Shown piece after piece: positions 8,481-17,820 of a DNA stretch of 64,000 nt. The notes under the pieces were generated by a model. The model saw only the letters and a program-made list of their open reading frames with translations, was not told the origin of the DNA and searched no databases. The DNA comes from Sideroxyarcus sp045866275. GTDB lineage: Bacteria > Pseudomonadota > Gammaproteobacteria > Burkholderiales > Gallionellaceae. Every line of letters begins with the position of its first letter. The first letter of the stretch is position 1. Position numbers and translations under genes: made by a program. The stretch covers positions 1-64,000 of the forward strand of contig BAAFRX010000008.1 of assembly GCA_045866275.1 (NCBI GenBank). Direction: 5' to 3'.

Positions 8481-9584
8481 ATGAAAGTCGGTTTGATCGG
8501 TTGGCGCGGCATGGTGGGCTCGGTACTCATGCAGCGCATGCGCGAAGAACAGGATTTCGATTTATTCGAGCCGGTATTTTTTACCACGTCCAATGTTGGC
8601 GGCGCGGCCCCTGCCGAAGGTCGTGGCTTGCCGTTGCAGGATGCGAACAACCTCGACGCACTGAAGTCGATGGATGCGGTCATCTCCTGTCAGGGCGGGG
8701 ATTACACCACCGCGATATTCCCCCGGCTGCGGGCTGCGGGATGGCAGGGCTACTGGATCGATGCGGCTTCCACATTGCGCATGGAAAAAGACGCGGTGAT
8801 CATCCTCGACCCGGTCAATCTTGACCTCATCAAGAAATCATTGGCAAACGGCGGCAAGAATTTTATCGGCGGCAATTGCACCAACAGCATCCTGTTGATG
8901 GGCTTGGGCGGCCTGTTCCATGCGGGCCTGGTGGAGTGGGTTTCTTCCATGACCTATCAGGCGGCGAGCGGTGCGGGCGCGCAGAACATGCGCGAGTTGC
9001 TGGTGCAGATGGGCGTGGCATATGCTTCCGTGGCTGACTTGCTGGATGATCCAAAATCTCCCATTCTGGAAATCGATCGGCGTCTGTCGGAAAAACTGCG
9101 TTCGAGCGAGATGCCGACCGCCCATTTCGGGGCGCCTCTTGCGGGCAGCCTGATCCCCTGGATCGACAAGCAACTCGACAACGGCCAGTCAAAAGAGGAA
9201 TGGAAGGGATGCGCCGAAGTCAACAAGATACTTGGCACGGCGCAAGTCATTCCGGTGGATGGTTTGTGCGTTCGCATCGGTGCGATGCGCTGCCACAGCC
9301 TGGCGCTGACCCTCAAGCTCAAACGCGATTTACCCTTGACGGAGATCGAGGCGTTGATCAAGGGTGCCAATCCATGGGTCAAGTTCGTGCCGAACCAGCG
9401 CGAGTGGACGGTGCGCGAACTCAATCCTGTTGCGGTTGCCGGCAAACTGGATATTGCCGTGGGCCGGGTGCGCAAGATGGAGATGGGCGCGGAATATGTC
9501 AGCGCTTTTGTTTGTGGCGACCAGTTGTTGTGGGGCGCGGCGGAACCACTGCGTCGCATGCTGCGTATTTTGCTGGACCAGTAG
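8481..9584 (+). CDS. asd: Aspartate-semialdehyde dehydrogenase
   Basis: NADPH-dependent enzyme (367 aa) reducing aspartyl phosphate to the semialdehyde, the branch point to lysine, diaminopimelate, threonine and methionine. Rossmann motif GWRGMVGS at the N-terminus and the active-site cysteine in GGNCTNS near residue 135 are present. Length and the GWRGMVGSVLMQRM start are of the gamma/betaproteobacterial type. The leuB-asd-fimV order is a common betaproteobacterial arrangement. Confidence 0.95.
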   Translation: MKVGLIGWRGMVGSVLMQRMREEQDFDLFEPVFFTTSNVGGAAPAEGRGLPLQDANNLDALKSMDAVISCQGGDYTTAIFPRLRAAGWQGYWIDAASTLRMEKDAVIILDPVNLDLIKKSLANGGKNFIGGNCTNSILLMGLGGLFHAGLVEWVSSMTYQAASGAGAQNMRELLVQMGVAYASVADLLDDPKSPILEIDRRLSEKLRSSEMPTAHFGAPLAGSLIPWIDKQLDNGQSKEEWKGCAEVNKILGTAQVIPVDGLCVRIGAMRCHSLALTLKLKRDLPLTEIEALIKGANPWVKFVPNQREWTVRELNPVAVAGKLDIAVGRVRKMEMGAEYVSAFVCGDQLLWGAAEPLRRMLRILLDQ

Positions 9585-9705
9585 CTCTGGAAAATTGTGG
9601 TTGATTACCGCCATTTAGTGCCAAAACCTAGAGGGCGGATGAGCTTGCATCACTAACCCTCTGATGTTAGTCTGATTATTGTCAGGGAAAGAAAAAGGTG
9701 GCAGC

Positions 9706-12423
9706 GTGCTGAAAACAATCTTCAAGAAATCCGGACTCGTGGCTTGTTGGCTGCTTGCATGCAGTGTGGCCAATGCGACGGGACTGGGCGGGATTACCGT
9801 TACGTCCAATCTGGGGCAACCGTTGCGGGCGGAAATCGAACTGCTTTCAGTGGATAAGGCGGATCGGTCCAATATTTCGGCCAAGCTGGCGGCGCCGGAA
9901 ATGTTCAAGAGGGCCGGAGTCGATTTTCCATATGAGCTGCCGCGTCTCAAGTTCGAAATCGTCGATCGCGAGACCGATCGGCCACGCATCAAAATCTCAA
10001 CCCTCCAGCCCGTCAATGAGCCGTTTGTCACGCTGCTGGTAGAAGTGATGTGGTCGTCCGGCAAGTTGCTGCGTGAATACACTTTCCTGCTTGATCCGAT
10101 CGGCTTCAACATGCCCGCGCAACCCGCTGCGGAAATTATTCCGGTGGCTCCCGCCGTTCCGGCAGTGGTTCCTGCGGAACAATCGCCCCAATCCGAAATT
10201 CCTGTCGTGCCCAATGAGGCTGAAGCTGCGGCGGCATCTGCGCCTGCGGTGCCGGTGGCACTCGAATCCGAGGCTGTTGCCGCAGGCCCGGCAGAAGCGG
10301 TTGCGGGTCAGGCTGGCGCAGTGCCGGCGGACACATCGCCTGCCGAGCAGGGGGGGCAAGAAAACGGATTGAGCACGGAAGCGTCGCGACCTGTGGTGGA
10401 AACGCAAAACGCACCCATCGCTGTTGTGCGAGGTGATACTTTGAGCAAGATTGCGTTGAAAACCAAACCGGCAGAGGTGAGTCTGGAACGCATGCTGGTG
10501 GCGCTGTATCGTGCAAATACCGAGGCATTCAGCGGTAAAAACATGAATCGATTGCGGGCCGGAAAGATCATTCGTCTGCCGGATGCTGCCGAGATCGAGG
10601 CAATCGGACAACGCGAGGCCAAACAGGAATACCGTGCCCAAGTCAGGGAGTGGAACAGTTATCGCCAGCAATTGGCTGCCGCACGCGCGCAAGCCGTTGA
10701 GCAGGGCGCGGCGCAAGCCGCATCGGGCAAGGTTACCGCCGCCGTTGCCGAAACCGCCACTGCGCCAAAAGAACCCGCCAAAGAGATCCTGAAACTGTCC
10801 AAGGGACAGGCGCCGGGAGACACGGAAGTCGCCGGAAAGTCGAGCGTCCAGGCAGAAGATGCGATTGCCCGTGAGAAGGCTTTGCAGGATGCGCAAGAGC
10901 GCGCAGCGTTGCTGGAAAAAAACGTAAAAGATTTGCAGCGCTTGGATGCGCTGAAGCGGGAGCAGGCTCAATCGGCCGTACTTGAAGTGCCTGCTTCAGC
11001 ATCTGCGGCAACGTCAGTGGTTAACCCGGCTCCCGCAGCGGTCAAGCCGGTCGCAAAACCGGCTGTTCCGGCACCGCTTCCGGTACCCGAGAAAAATGCG
11101 CCCTCCTTCCTGGATGAATTGCTGGAGGCCCCGATCATGTTGGGCGGAGGCGTTGTGATTTTGTTGCTGCTGTTGGTTGGTGGGGTGTGGCTCTCACGTC
11201 GGCGCACGCTGCGATCGACAAAAAACACCTTGGGAGAAGACGAGGGGAGCACGACCGGGCGAATCACCGTACCCGTGGTGCCCTCGCCAGAAACCGGTGA
11301 CTTTACGCACGTTCTGGTTGAGCAAGATACGGCGGTAAAGTCGGACAGCGAGGACGTTGATCCGATTGCGGAAGCAGACCTGTTCCTGTCGTTCGGCCGT
11401 GATGTTCAGGCAGAGGAGGTGCTGAAAGACGCCCTTGCGGACAAACCGGGCGATTTGCCCATTACCCTCAAACTTCTTGCCATCTATGCCAATCGCAAGG
11501 ATGCCGAGTCCTTTCTTGCCTACGCGCGCCAGGTCCAGGCTGACGGAGATGAATCCGCGTGGAATCAAGTGGCCGCAATGGGGCGCGCGCTGGAGCCGAA
11601 TAACCCGCTGTACGGTGGGGACGGAGAATCGGTGTCCGAACCGCCTGCGGCGGCGCCGGCCGCAGAGGCTGCGGTGGATTTCGACCTCGGCTTTGGAGGG
11701 CAGTCGCAACCGACAGATTTCTTGGATACCGTGATCTCCGACCATCCGCCGGCAACAGCGCAAGACAATCCTCCTGCGCCTGAGAACCGGGTTGAGAAGT
11801 CAAATGCAACACCGCAACAGGAATCTACGACGATCCTGTCCGCCGATGAACTGCGGGCGGCACACGGAATGGCTATGGATTTTGATGTTACCGGAACCCG
11901 GCCACCCGTGGCTGCAACAGACGAGGGGGCGCCGGTCGCGACAGACGATCTGATCTTTGATGTGACCGCGACGAATCCGGGCAGAGGAACGAGTGTGGCA
12001 GAGAGGGTGGATGCGGAAGTGCCACCACAGCATGTGTGTGATCTGCAGTTCGATGTGACGGCGAAGCCGGAAATCATGGCGATGGAAAAATCGAAGCAGC
12101 CTGCCTTGGATGAGCCGTTGGCATTCACGCTGGACATTCCTGATGATTCCAGCCAGGCCGCACCGGCGGAAACGGAAGCGCCGCTCGATATCGGTCTGGG
12201 TGATATCAGTCTGAATCTGGGCGGGATTGGCACCGGGGCGAAGGAAGGCGAAACCGGAAGCAAGGATGAGCGGTGGCAGGAAGTCGCCACCAAACTCGAC
12301 CTGGCAAAAGCCTATCAGGAAATGGGCGATGCCGCGGGGGCACGCGAGATTCTGGACGAGGTCATGCGCGACGGCGACGAGCAACAGCGTGCAAATGCCC
12401 AAGCCATGCTCGCCCAACTTTGA
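9706..12423 (+). CDS. fimV: FimV-family cell-pole/peptidoglycan-binding protein
   Basis: Large envelope protein of about 905 aa. From the GTG at 9706, which follows an AAGGTGG ribosome site, it has a signal peptide ending near ANA, the FimV N-terminal domain (LGGITVTSNLGQPLRAEIEL), a LysM domain at about 235-290, a coiled-coil/alanine-rich stretch, one membrane helix at about 475-497 followed by RRR, an acidic cytoplasmic region, and the C-terminal FimV TPR-like motif (KLDLAKAYQEMGD...). The family organises polar type IV pili and twitching in Pseudomonas and related species. A TTG at 9679 would add nine non-family residues. Confidence 0.88.
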   Translation: MLKTIFKKSGLVACWLLACSVANATGLGGITVTSNLGQPLRAEIELLSVDKADRSNISAKLAAPEMFKRAGVDFPYELPRLKFEIVDRETDRPRIKISTLQPVNEPFVTLLVEVMWSSGKLLREYTFLLDPIGFNMPAQPAAEIIPVAPAVPAVVPAEQSPQSEIPVVPNEAEAAAASAPAVPVALESEAVAAGPAEAVAGQAGAVPADTSPAEQGGQENGLSTEASRPVVETQNAPIAVVRGDTLSKIALKTKPAEVSLERMLVALYRANTEAFSGKNMNRLRAGKIIRLPDAAEIEAIGQREAKQEYRAQVREWNSYRQQLAAARAQAVEQGAAQAASGKVTAAVAETATAPKEPAKEILKLSKGQAPGDTEVAGKSSVQAEDAIAREKALQDAQERAALLEKNVKDLQRLDALKREQAQSAVLEVPASASAATSVVNPAPAAVKPVAKPAVPAPLPVPEKNAPSFLDELLEAPIMLGGGVVILLLLLVGGVWLSRRRTLRSTKNTLGEDEGSTTGRITVPVVPSPETGDFTHVLVEQDTAVKSDSEDVDPIAEADLFLSFGRDVQAEEVLKDALADKPGDLPITLKLLAIYANRKDAESFLAYARQVQADGDESAWNQVAAMGRALEPNNPLYGGDGESVSEPPAAAPAAEAAVDFDLGFGGQSQPTDFLDTVISDHPPATAQDNPPAPENRVEKSNATPQQESTTILSADELRAAHGMAMDFDVTGTRPPVAATDEGAPVATDDLIFDVTATNPGRGTSVAERVDAEVPPQHVCDLQFDVTAKPEIMAMEKSKQPALDEPLAFTLDIPDDSSQAAPAETEAPLDIGLGDISLNLGGIGTGAKEGETGSKDERWQEVATKLDLAKAYQEMGDAAGAREILDEVMRDGDEQQRANAQAMLAQL

Positions 12424-12440
12424 GCCATGCGCCTGATCGC

Positions 12441-12470
12441 AACGGCAGCCGTCCGGCTGCCGTTTTCTTT
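12441..12470 (+). terminator. Intrinsic terminator after fimV
   Basis: A ten-base-pair stem (AACGGCAGCC with GGCTGCCGTT, loop GTCC) is followed at once by a T-rich tract (TTTTCTTT). It lies 17 bp after the fimV stop and just before the next start, so the following gene may need its own promoter or read-through. Confidence 0.85.
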
Positions 12471-12484
12471 TGAGTGAAGCGACG

Positions 12485-13099
12485 ATGATGCCGCACCCGG
12501 CCGTACAGATTCTGCTCTGGCTGTCCCTGGCATTTCTGGCGCAACGCCAGCCGGCTCTGCACGTGGCAATTCTGTGTGTGCTGCTGCTGGTATTTGCCTT
12601 GCATCTCTGCCCGCGGCAATTGCGGCAATTGCTGCGCCGCACGCGCTGGATAATGTTTTCGCTGTTGCTGATCTATGCTTACTCGACGCCGGGGACAGCG
12701 CTGGTGGCAGCCTGGGGAGTCTATGCGCCAACCCTTGAGGGATTGACGGATGGCGCCCTGCAACTGGGGCGTTTGCTGGCCACGTTGTCGGGTTTGGCAA
12801 TCCTGTTGGCGCTGCTGAAGCGCGAACAATTCATCAGCGGCATCTATGCGCTGGCGTATCCCGTGCGCTGGATCGGTATTTCGCGCGAACGTGCTGCCGT
12901 GCGTCTGGCCTTGACCTTGCATTATGCCGAACCGGCCATGGGCGACACGGCAGCGGACTGGCGCGGCACGATCCGCAATGCCTTGCGTCGCCCGAAAATG
13001 GCAGCGGGACAGATCGAGTTGCCGCGCCAGCCTTTGCGCAGGATCGATGCCATGCTGCTGGTGTTCAGTCTGGCGCTCATGGTTTGGGGGGGGCGATGA
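12485..13099 (+). CDS. CbiQ/ECF T-component-like membrane protein
   Basis: Membrane protein of 204 aa with four or five hydrophobic segments, then an amphipathic region holding ISRERAAVRLALTLHYAE and a final helix. The layout resembles the transmembrane T subunit (CbiQ/EcfT) of energy-coupling-factor transporters, but no ATPase or substrate-binding S subunit is nearby. Start ATG 12485 is preferred over TTG 12470. The end overlaps truA as ATGA. Function is uncertain; it might be a stand-alone T-like protein or a diverged family. Confidence 0.5.
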   Translation: MMPHPAVQILLWLSLAFLAQRQPALHVAILCVLLLVFALHLCPRQLRQLLRRTRWIMFSLLLIYAYSTPGTALVAAWGVYAPTLEGLTDGALQLGRLLATLSGLAILLALLKREQFISGIYALAYPVRWIGISRERAAVRLALTLHYAEPAMGDTAADWRGTIRNALRRPKMAAGQIELPRQPLRRIDAMLLVFSLALMVWGGR

Positions 13100-13863
13100 G
13101 GATCGCGCTGGGAGTGGAATACGACGGGCGCGCCTACAACGGCTGGCAGAGCCAGCCCGATGTGCCGAACGTGCAGGATGCGCTGGCCGCGACGTTGTCC
13201 CGGATCGGCAGCGAACCGGTCACGGTGCATGCGGCCGGCCGCACGGATACCGGGGTGCACGCGCTGGAGCAGGTCGTGCATTTCGACACGGCGATGGTGC
13301 GCCCGCTTTCTGCCTGGGTGCGCGGGGTGAATGCCCTGTTGCCGAAGGATGTCGCCGTGCTCTGGGCGCACCCGGTGACGGACGAATTCCATGCGCGGTT
13401 CTCGGCGCAGGCGCGCAGTTACCAGTATGTGCTGGTCAACCGTCCGCAACGCTGCGGTGTGCATCACGGCAAGGTGGGCTGGTTTCATGCACCGCTGGAT
13501 GTGGCAAAGATGCGTCAGGCCGCGCAGTATTTGCTGGGCGAGCACGATTTCAGCGCCTTCCGCGCCGCCCAATGCCAGGCCAAATCTCCCGTCAAGCGTT
13601 TGCAGCAACTCGACATCCGGCAGCGGGGGGACACGCTTTTTTTCGAATTGACCGCCGACGCTTTTTTGCACCATATGGTGCGCAACATCGTCGGCTGTCT
13701 GGTTTATGTGGGCAAAGGAAAGTATCCGCCGCACTGGTTGCAGGGCGTGCTGGCGGAACGCGACCGCCGTCTTGCCGCGCCCACCTTCGCGCCGGACGGT
13801 TTGTATCTGAAACACATCCGCTACGAATCCAAATGGGGTTTGCCACAGCTGCAGTTTGATTAA
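13096..13863 (+). CDS. truA: tRNA pseudouridine(38-40) synthase
   Basis: TruA family (255 aa) modifying positions 38-40 of tRNA anticodon arms. The catalytic aspartate is Asp51 in GRTDTGVHA, followed by the RSYQYVLVNRP and HHMVRNIVG blocks. Start at 13096 overlaps the upstream stop. Its place between fimV and trpF is conserved in many beta- and gammaproteobacteria. Confidence 0.95.
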   Translation: MRIALGVEYDGRAYNGWQSQPDVPNVQDALAATLSRIGSEPVTVHAAGRTDTGVHALEQVVHFDTAMVRPLSAWVRGVNALLPKDVAVLWAHPVTDEFHARFSAQARSYQYVLVNRPQRCGVHHGKVGWFHAPLDVAKMRQAAQYLLGEHDFSAFRAAQCQAKSPVKRLQQLDIRQRGDTLFFELTADAFLHHMVRNIVGCLVYVGKGKYPPHWLQGVLAERDRRLAAPTFAPDGLYLKHIRYESKWGLPQLQFD

Positions 13864-13879
13864 CGGGTAAAATGCCGGC

Positions 13880-14527
13880 ATGGCCAAAAGCTTTCGAACA
13901 CGGATAAAAATTTGCGGCATCACCCGTGCCGAGGATGTGCATGCGCTAGTTGCCGGCGGGGTAGACGCGCTTGGGCTGGTGTTTTATGAAGCCAGTCCGC
14001 GCCATATCACAATCCCCCAGGCTGCCCATCTTGCCCATGCGTTGTCGCCTTTCGTCAATACCGTGGGGCTGTTTGTCAATCCGCAGGCCGCGGAGGTCGA
14101 GACGGTATTGCGCTTCGTCGCCTTGGATACCCTGCAATTCCATGGTGATGAATCGCCCGAGTTCTGCGCGCAGTTCGGCAAACCCTATCTGAAAGCGATC
14201 CGGGTAACTGCAGAAACGGATTTGGTAGAATGCGCGGCCCGCTATGCCGCTGCGCAGGGTTTGCTGCTCGACGCCCATGTCGAGGGCGTGCGGGGTGGCA
14301 GCGGGGCGACGTTCGACTGGCGGCTGATCCCGCCCGACCTGCCGTTGCCGCTGATCCTGTCCGGCGGCCTGCATGCGGGCAATGTGGCAGAAGCGATCAA
14401 ACAGGTGCGCCCCTACGCGGTGGATGTGTCCAGCGGCGTGGAGGCGGCAAAGGGAATCAAGGATGCGGTGAAGATCGCGGCATTCGTCAATGAGGTCAAA
14501 CGAGCAGATGTACAACTATCCAGATAA
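13880..14527 (+). CDS. trpF: Phosphoribosylanthranilate isomerase
   Basis: TIM-barrel isomerase (215 aa) of tryptophan synthesis, converting phosphoribosylanthranilate to CdRP. The N-terminal RIKICGITRAEDV holds the catalytic cysteine; the second catalytic aspartate is in LLLDAHVEG and the phosphate-binding ends are LSGGLHAGNV and DVSSGVE. It overlaps the start of trpB by 20 bp, so the trp genes are translationally linked. Confidence 0.95.
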   Translation: MAKSFRTRIKICGITRAEDVHALVAGGVDALGLVFYEASPRHITIPQAAHLAHALSPFVNTVGLFVNPQAAEVETVLRFVALDTLQFHGDESPEFCAQFGKPYLKAIRVTAETDLVECAARYAAAQGLLLDAHVEGVRGGSGATFDWRLIPPDLPLPLILSGGLHAGNVAEAIKQVRPYAVDVSSGVEAAKGIKDAVKIAAFVNEVKRADVQLSR

Positions 14528-15704
14528 CAGCGGCCACTTCGGCCAGTTCGGCGGAACCTACATGGCCGAGACGCTGATTCCCGCAGTGGAGGAATTGACC
14601 GCGCAGTATTTGCGTTTTCGCGACGACCCGGAGTTCCAGGCCGAACTGGCGTACGAGCTAAAACATTATGTGGGCCGCCCCAGTCCGATTTATCACGCCA
14701 AACGTCTGTCCGAGCATCTGGGCGGCGCGCAGATCTATCTCAAGCGCGAAGACTTGAACCATACCGGCGCGCACAAGATCAACAGTGCCATGGGGCAGGC
14801 GTTGCTGGCGCGGCGCATGGGCAAGCGGCGCGTCATCGCCGAGACCGGGGCCGGCATGCACGGCGTGGCGACGGCCACCGTGGCCGCACGTTTCGGCATG
14901 GAGTGCATCGTGTACATGGGCGCGGAAGACATCCAGCGCCAGGCGCCGAACGTGTTTCGCATGAAGCTGCTGGGCGCGACCGTGGTGCCGGTCGAGAGCG
15001 GTTCCAAAACGCTCAAGGACGCCTGCAACGAGGCGATCCGCGACTGGGTCACCAACGTCGAGAACACGTTTTACATCTTTGGCACGGCGGCCGGCCCGCA
15101 TCCCTATCCGATGATGGTGCGCGATTTCCAGAGCATCGTCGGCAAGGAAGCGAAAGTGCAGATGCCGGAGCTGATCGGCCGTCAGCCGGATGCGCTGATT
15201 GCCTGCGTCGGCGGCGGTTCGAATGCCATCGGCTTGTTCCATCCCTACATCGACGAGCAGGGCGTGCGGATCATCGGGGTGGAGGCCGGCGGTCACGGCA
15301 TCGCCAGCGGCGCGCATGCGGCACCGCTCACGGCGAATGCGAAGGTGGGCGTACTGCACGGCAACAAGGTCTATCTGATGCAGGACGAGAACGGTCAGAT
15401 CACCGAGACGCATTCCATTTCCGCGGGTCTGGATTATCCCGGCGTCGGCCCGGAGCATTGTCTGCTGAAGGAAATCGGACGCGCGCAATATGTCGCCATC
15501 AACGACGACGAGGCGCTGGCGGCGTTTGATGCGCTGTGCCGTTTCGAGGGCATCATCCCCGCGCTGGAATCCAGCCATGCGCTGGCGCATGCGCTCAAGA
15601 TCGCACCGGCCATGGACAAAGACAAAGTGCTCCTGGTCAACCTGTCCGGGCGTGGCGACAAGGACATGAATACCGTGGCCGAGATCAAGGGCATCACGCT
15701 ATGA
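14508..15704 (+). CDS. trpB: Tryptophan synthase beta chain
   Basis: PLP enzyme (398 aa) joining indole and serine. The Schiff-base lysine is in NHTGAHKINSA near residue 90 and the PLP phosphate loop GGGSNAIG is near 235. I chose ATG 14508 (MYNYPDNSGHFG), which matches betaproteobacterial homologues; ATG 14490 is also in frame and would add six residues. Overlaps trpF upstream and trpA downstream. Confidence 0.96.
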   Translation: MYNYPDNSGHFGQFGGTYMAETLIPAVEELTAQYLRFRDDPEFQAELAYELKHYVGRPSPIYHAKRLSEHLGGAQIYLKREDLNHTGAHKINSAMGQALLARRMGKRRVIAETGAGMHGVATATVAARFGMECIVYMGAEDIQRQAPNVFRMKLLGATVVPVESGSKTLKDACNEAIRDWVTNVENTFYIFGTAAGPHPYPMMVRDFQSIVGKEAKVQMPELIGRQPDALIACVGGGSNAIGLFHPYIDEQGVRIIGVEAGGHGIASGAHAAPLTANAKVGVLHGNKVYLMQDENGQITETHSISAGLDYPGVGPEHCLLKEIGRAQYVAINDDEALAAFDALCRFEGIIPALESSHALAHALKIAPAMDKDKVLLVNLSGRGDKDMNTVAEIKGITL

Positions 15705-16498
15705 GCCGCATCGATACAACTTTCGAGAAACTGAAGCAGCAGCAGCGCAAGGCGCTGATCCCTTTCATCACCGCAGGTGACCCGGAACAGGCACTCACCG
15801 TGCCGCTGATGCACGGGCTGGTGGCGGCGGGTGCAGACGTGCTCGAACTGGGGGTGCCCTTCTCCGATCCGATGGCGGATGGCCCGACCATCCAGCGCGC
15901 ATCCGAGCGCGCGCTGAAGAACGGCATGTCACTTCGCGGCGTGCTGGAGAGGGTGGCCGAATTCCGAAAACAGGATACAACCACGCCGGTGGTGCTGATG
16001 GGCTACGGGAATCCCATCGAAGCGATGGGCTGGGAAACGTTTGCAAAGCGTTGCGCCGATGTCGGCGTGGACGGGGCGCTGACCGTGGATTTTCCGCCGG
16101 AAGAAAGCCACGAGGCATTCGAGCATCTGCAGGCACATGGCATCGCACCCATCTTCCTGCTGGCGCCGACCACCAAGGAAGCGCGCATCGCGCAGGTCGC
16201 CAAATTGGCCCGCGGTTATGTGTATTACGTCTCGCTCAAGGGCGTGACCGGTGCGGGCAACCTCGACCTGTCGGCCATCGAGGAAAAGATGCCGCAACTG
16301 CGCAAGCACATCAAACTGCCCATCGGTGTCGGCTTCGGCATTCGCGATGCGGCGACGGCCAGGGCCGTCTCGAAACTCTGCGACGGCGTGGTGGTCGGCA
16401 GCCGGATCGTTGAAGAGATCGAGCACTCGAGCCAACAAAAAGTAGTCGCCAATGTCATGCGGCTGGTGCAAGAATTGCGACAGGCAATCGATCAATAG
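15701..16498 (+). CDS. trpA: Tryptophan synthase alpha chain
   Basis: TIM-barrel subunit (265 aa) that releases indole from indole-glycerol phosphate. The catalytic Glu in ELGVPFSDPMADGP and Asp in the same block are intact, as is the phosphate site GVGFGI. ATG overlaps the trpB stop (ATGA), ensuring equal synthesis of the two subunits of the complex. Confidence 0.96.
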   Translation: MSRIDTTFEKLKQQQRKALIPFITAGDPEQALTVPLMHGLVAAGADVLELGVPFSDPMADGPTIQRASERALKNGMSLRGVLERVAEFRKQDTTTPVVLMGYGNPIEAMGWETFAKRCADVGVDGALTVDFPPEESHEAFEHLQAHGIAPIFLLAPTTKEARIAQVAKLARGYVYYVSLKGVTGAGNLDLSAIEEKMPQLRKHIKLPIGVGFGIRDAATARAVSKLCDGVVVGSRIVEEIEHSSQQKVVANVMRLVQELRQAIDQ

Positions 16499-16500
16499 AC

Positions 16501-16518
16501 GCAACGCGCACGCGTTGC
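16501..16518. repeat. Perfect inverted repeat between trpA and accD
   Basis: GCAACGCG and CGCGTTGC face each other around a CA loop, directly after trpA and 48 bp before the accD start. No T-run follows, so it is not a standard terminator. It could be an operator or an RNA hairpin marking the trp-accD boundary. Confidence 0.45.
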
Positions 16519-16566
16519 ATAAGCACCAAACAACGAGCAACACTACACGGGAAGGGAGTGGAAATT

Positions 16567-17448
16567 ATGGGCTGGTTTCAGAAATTATTGCCGCCGAAGA
16601 TCAAGCGCCGGGAAGGCGAGGACAAGCGCAACGTGCCGGAAGGCCTGTGGTTCAAGTGTCCCGATTGTCAGGCGGTGCTGTACCACGCCGACCTTGAAAA
16701 GAACCTCAGCGTGTGTCCGAAATGCAACTATCACCACCGCATCACCGCGCGCACCCGTCTGGACTGCCTGCTTGATGGCGAGGGGCGTTTCGAGATCGGC
16801 GCGGAGATATTGCCGGTCGATACACTCAAGTTCAAGGACCAGAAAAAATATACCGAACGCCTGGTGGCTTCGAAAAAAAGTACCGGAGAAGACGATGCAC
16901 TGATCGTGATGCAGGGCAGTATCCATGCATTGCCGGTGGTGGCGGCGGCGTTCGAATTCACGTTCATGGGCGGCTCGATGGGATCGGTGGTGGGGGAGCG
17001 TTTCGTGCGCGGTGTGCAGGTTGCGCTCGAACAGCAATGCCCGTTCATTTGCTTCTCCGCCAGCGGCGGCGCGCGCATGCAGGAAGGCCTGCTGTCGCTG
17101 ATGCAGATGGCCAAGACCAGCGCCGCGCTGACGCAGTTGAGCGAAGCCAAGCTGCCGTTCATCTCCGTGCTCACCGACCCCACCATGGGCGGCGTCTCGG
17201 CGAGTTTTGCGTTCCTGGGCGACGTGAACATTGCCGAGCCCGGCGCCCTGATTGGATTTGCCGGGGCGCGCGTGATCCAGCAAACCGTGCGCGAGACCTT
17301 GCCGGAAGGTTTCCAGCGGGCCGAATTCCTGCTGGAGCATGGCGCCATTGACATGATCGTTGACCGCCGCCAGATGCGCGATCAGCTGGCCACACTCATC
17401 ACGCTGCTGACCAAGCAGGATGCGGCCGTGAAGCTGGAGGCGGCTTAA
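16567..17448 (+). CDS. accD: Acetyl-CoA carboxylase carboxyltransferase subunit beta
   Basis: Carboxyltransferase beta subunit (293 aa) making malonyl-CoA for fatty-acid synthesis with AccA. The N-terminal four-cysteine zinc ribbon (CPDC at about 34-37, CPKC at about 56-59) is complete, followed by the crotonase-like carboxyltransferase domain with GGSMGSVVGERF and GARVIQQTVRE. A ribosome site GGAAGGGAG lies before the ATG; a GTG at 16558 is an alternative start. In the usual trpFBA-accD-folC order. Confidence 0.96.
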   Translation: MGWFQKLLPPKIKRREGEDKRNVPEGLWFKCPDCQAVLYHADLEKNLSVCPKCNYHHRITARTRLDCLLDGEGRFEIGAEILPVDTLKFKDQKKYTERLVASKKSTGEDDALIVMQGSIHALPVVAAAFEFTFMGGSMGSVVGERFVRGVQVALEQQCPFICFSASGGARMQEGLLSLMQMAKTSAALTQLSEAKLPFISVLTDPTMGGVSASFAFLGDVNIAEPGALIGFAGARVIQQTVRETLPEGFQRAEFLLEHGAIDMIVDRRQMRDQLATLITLLTKQDAAVKLEAA

Positions 17449-17453
17449 GGCAG

Positions 17454-17804
17454 ATGCTCTACTACGCGCTCAAGGTCGGAATTTCCGCGCTGGTTATCGT
17501 GGCGATTGCCGAAATCGCCAAGCGCAGTACCGGGTTTGCTGCACTGCTTGCCGCCTTGCCGCTCACCTCGCTGCTGGCATTCATCTGGATGCATTTTGAC
17601 GGCGTGGCCCCTGCACAGATCGCCGAACTTTCGGGACAAATCTTCTGGCTGGTGTTGCCATCGCTGGTTTTGTTTCTGTTGCTGCCGCTGCTCCTCAGGC
17701 TGGGTTTCGGATTCTGGCTTGGTCTCGGGATTTCCGTTTCGGCCACTGTCGTTTGCTACTTGGTCATGTTGCCGGTATTGCGCAAGTTCGGGGTACAGTT
17801 GTAA
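17454..17804 (+). CDS. DUF3147 family small membrane protein
   Basis: Protein of 116 aa with four predicted helices and little else: a first amphipathic/hydrophobic helix, AALLAALPLTSLLAFIWM, then FWLVLPSLVLFLLLPLLL and a final helix. It fits the DUF3147 family, whose function is unknown. It begins 6 bp after accD and ends 17 bp before folC, so it is probably co-transcribed. Confidence 0.7.
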   Translation: MLYYALKVGISALVIVAIAEIAKRSTGFAALLAALPLTSLLAFIWMHFDGVAPAQIAELSGQIFWLVLPSLVLFLLLPLLLRLGFGFWLGLGISVSATVVCYLVMLPVLRKFGVQL

Positions 17805-17820
17805 TCCCAGACTCACAGAA

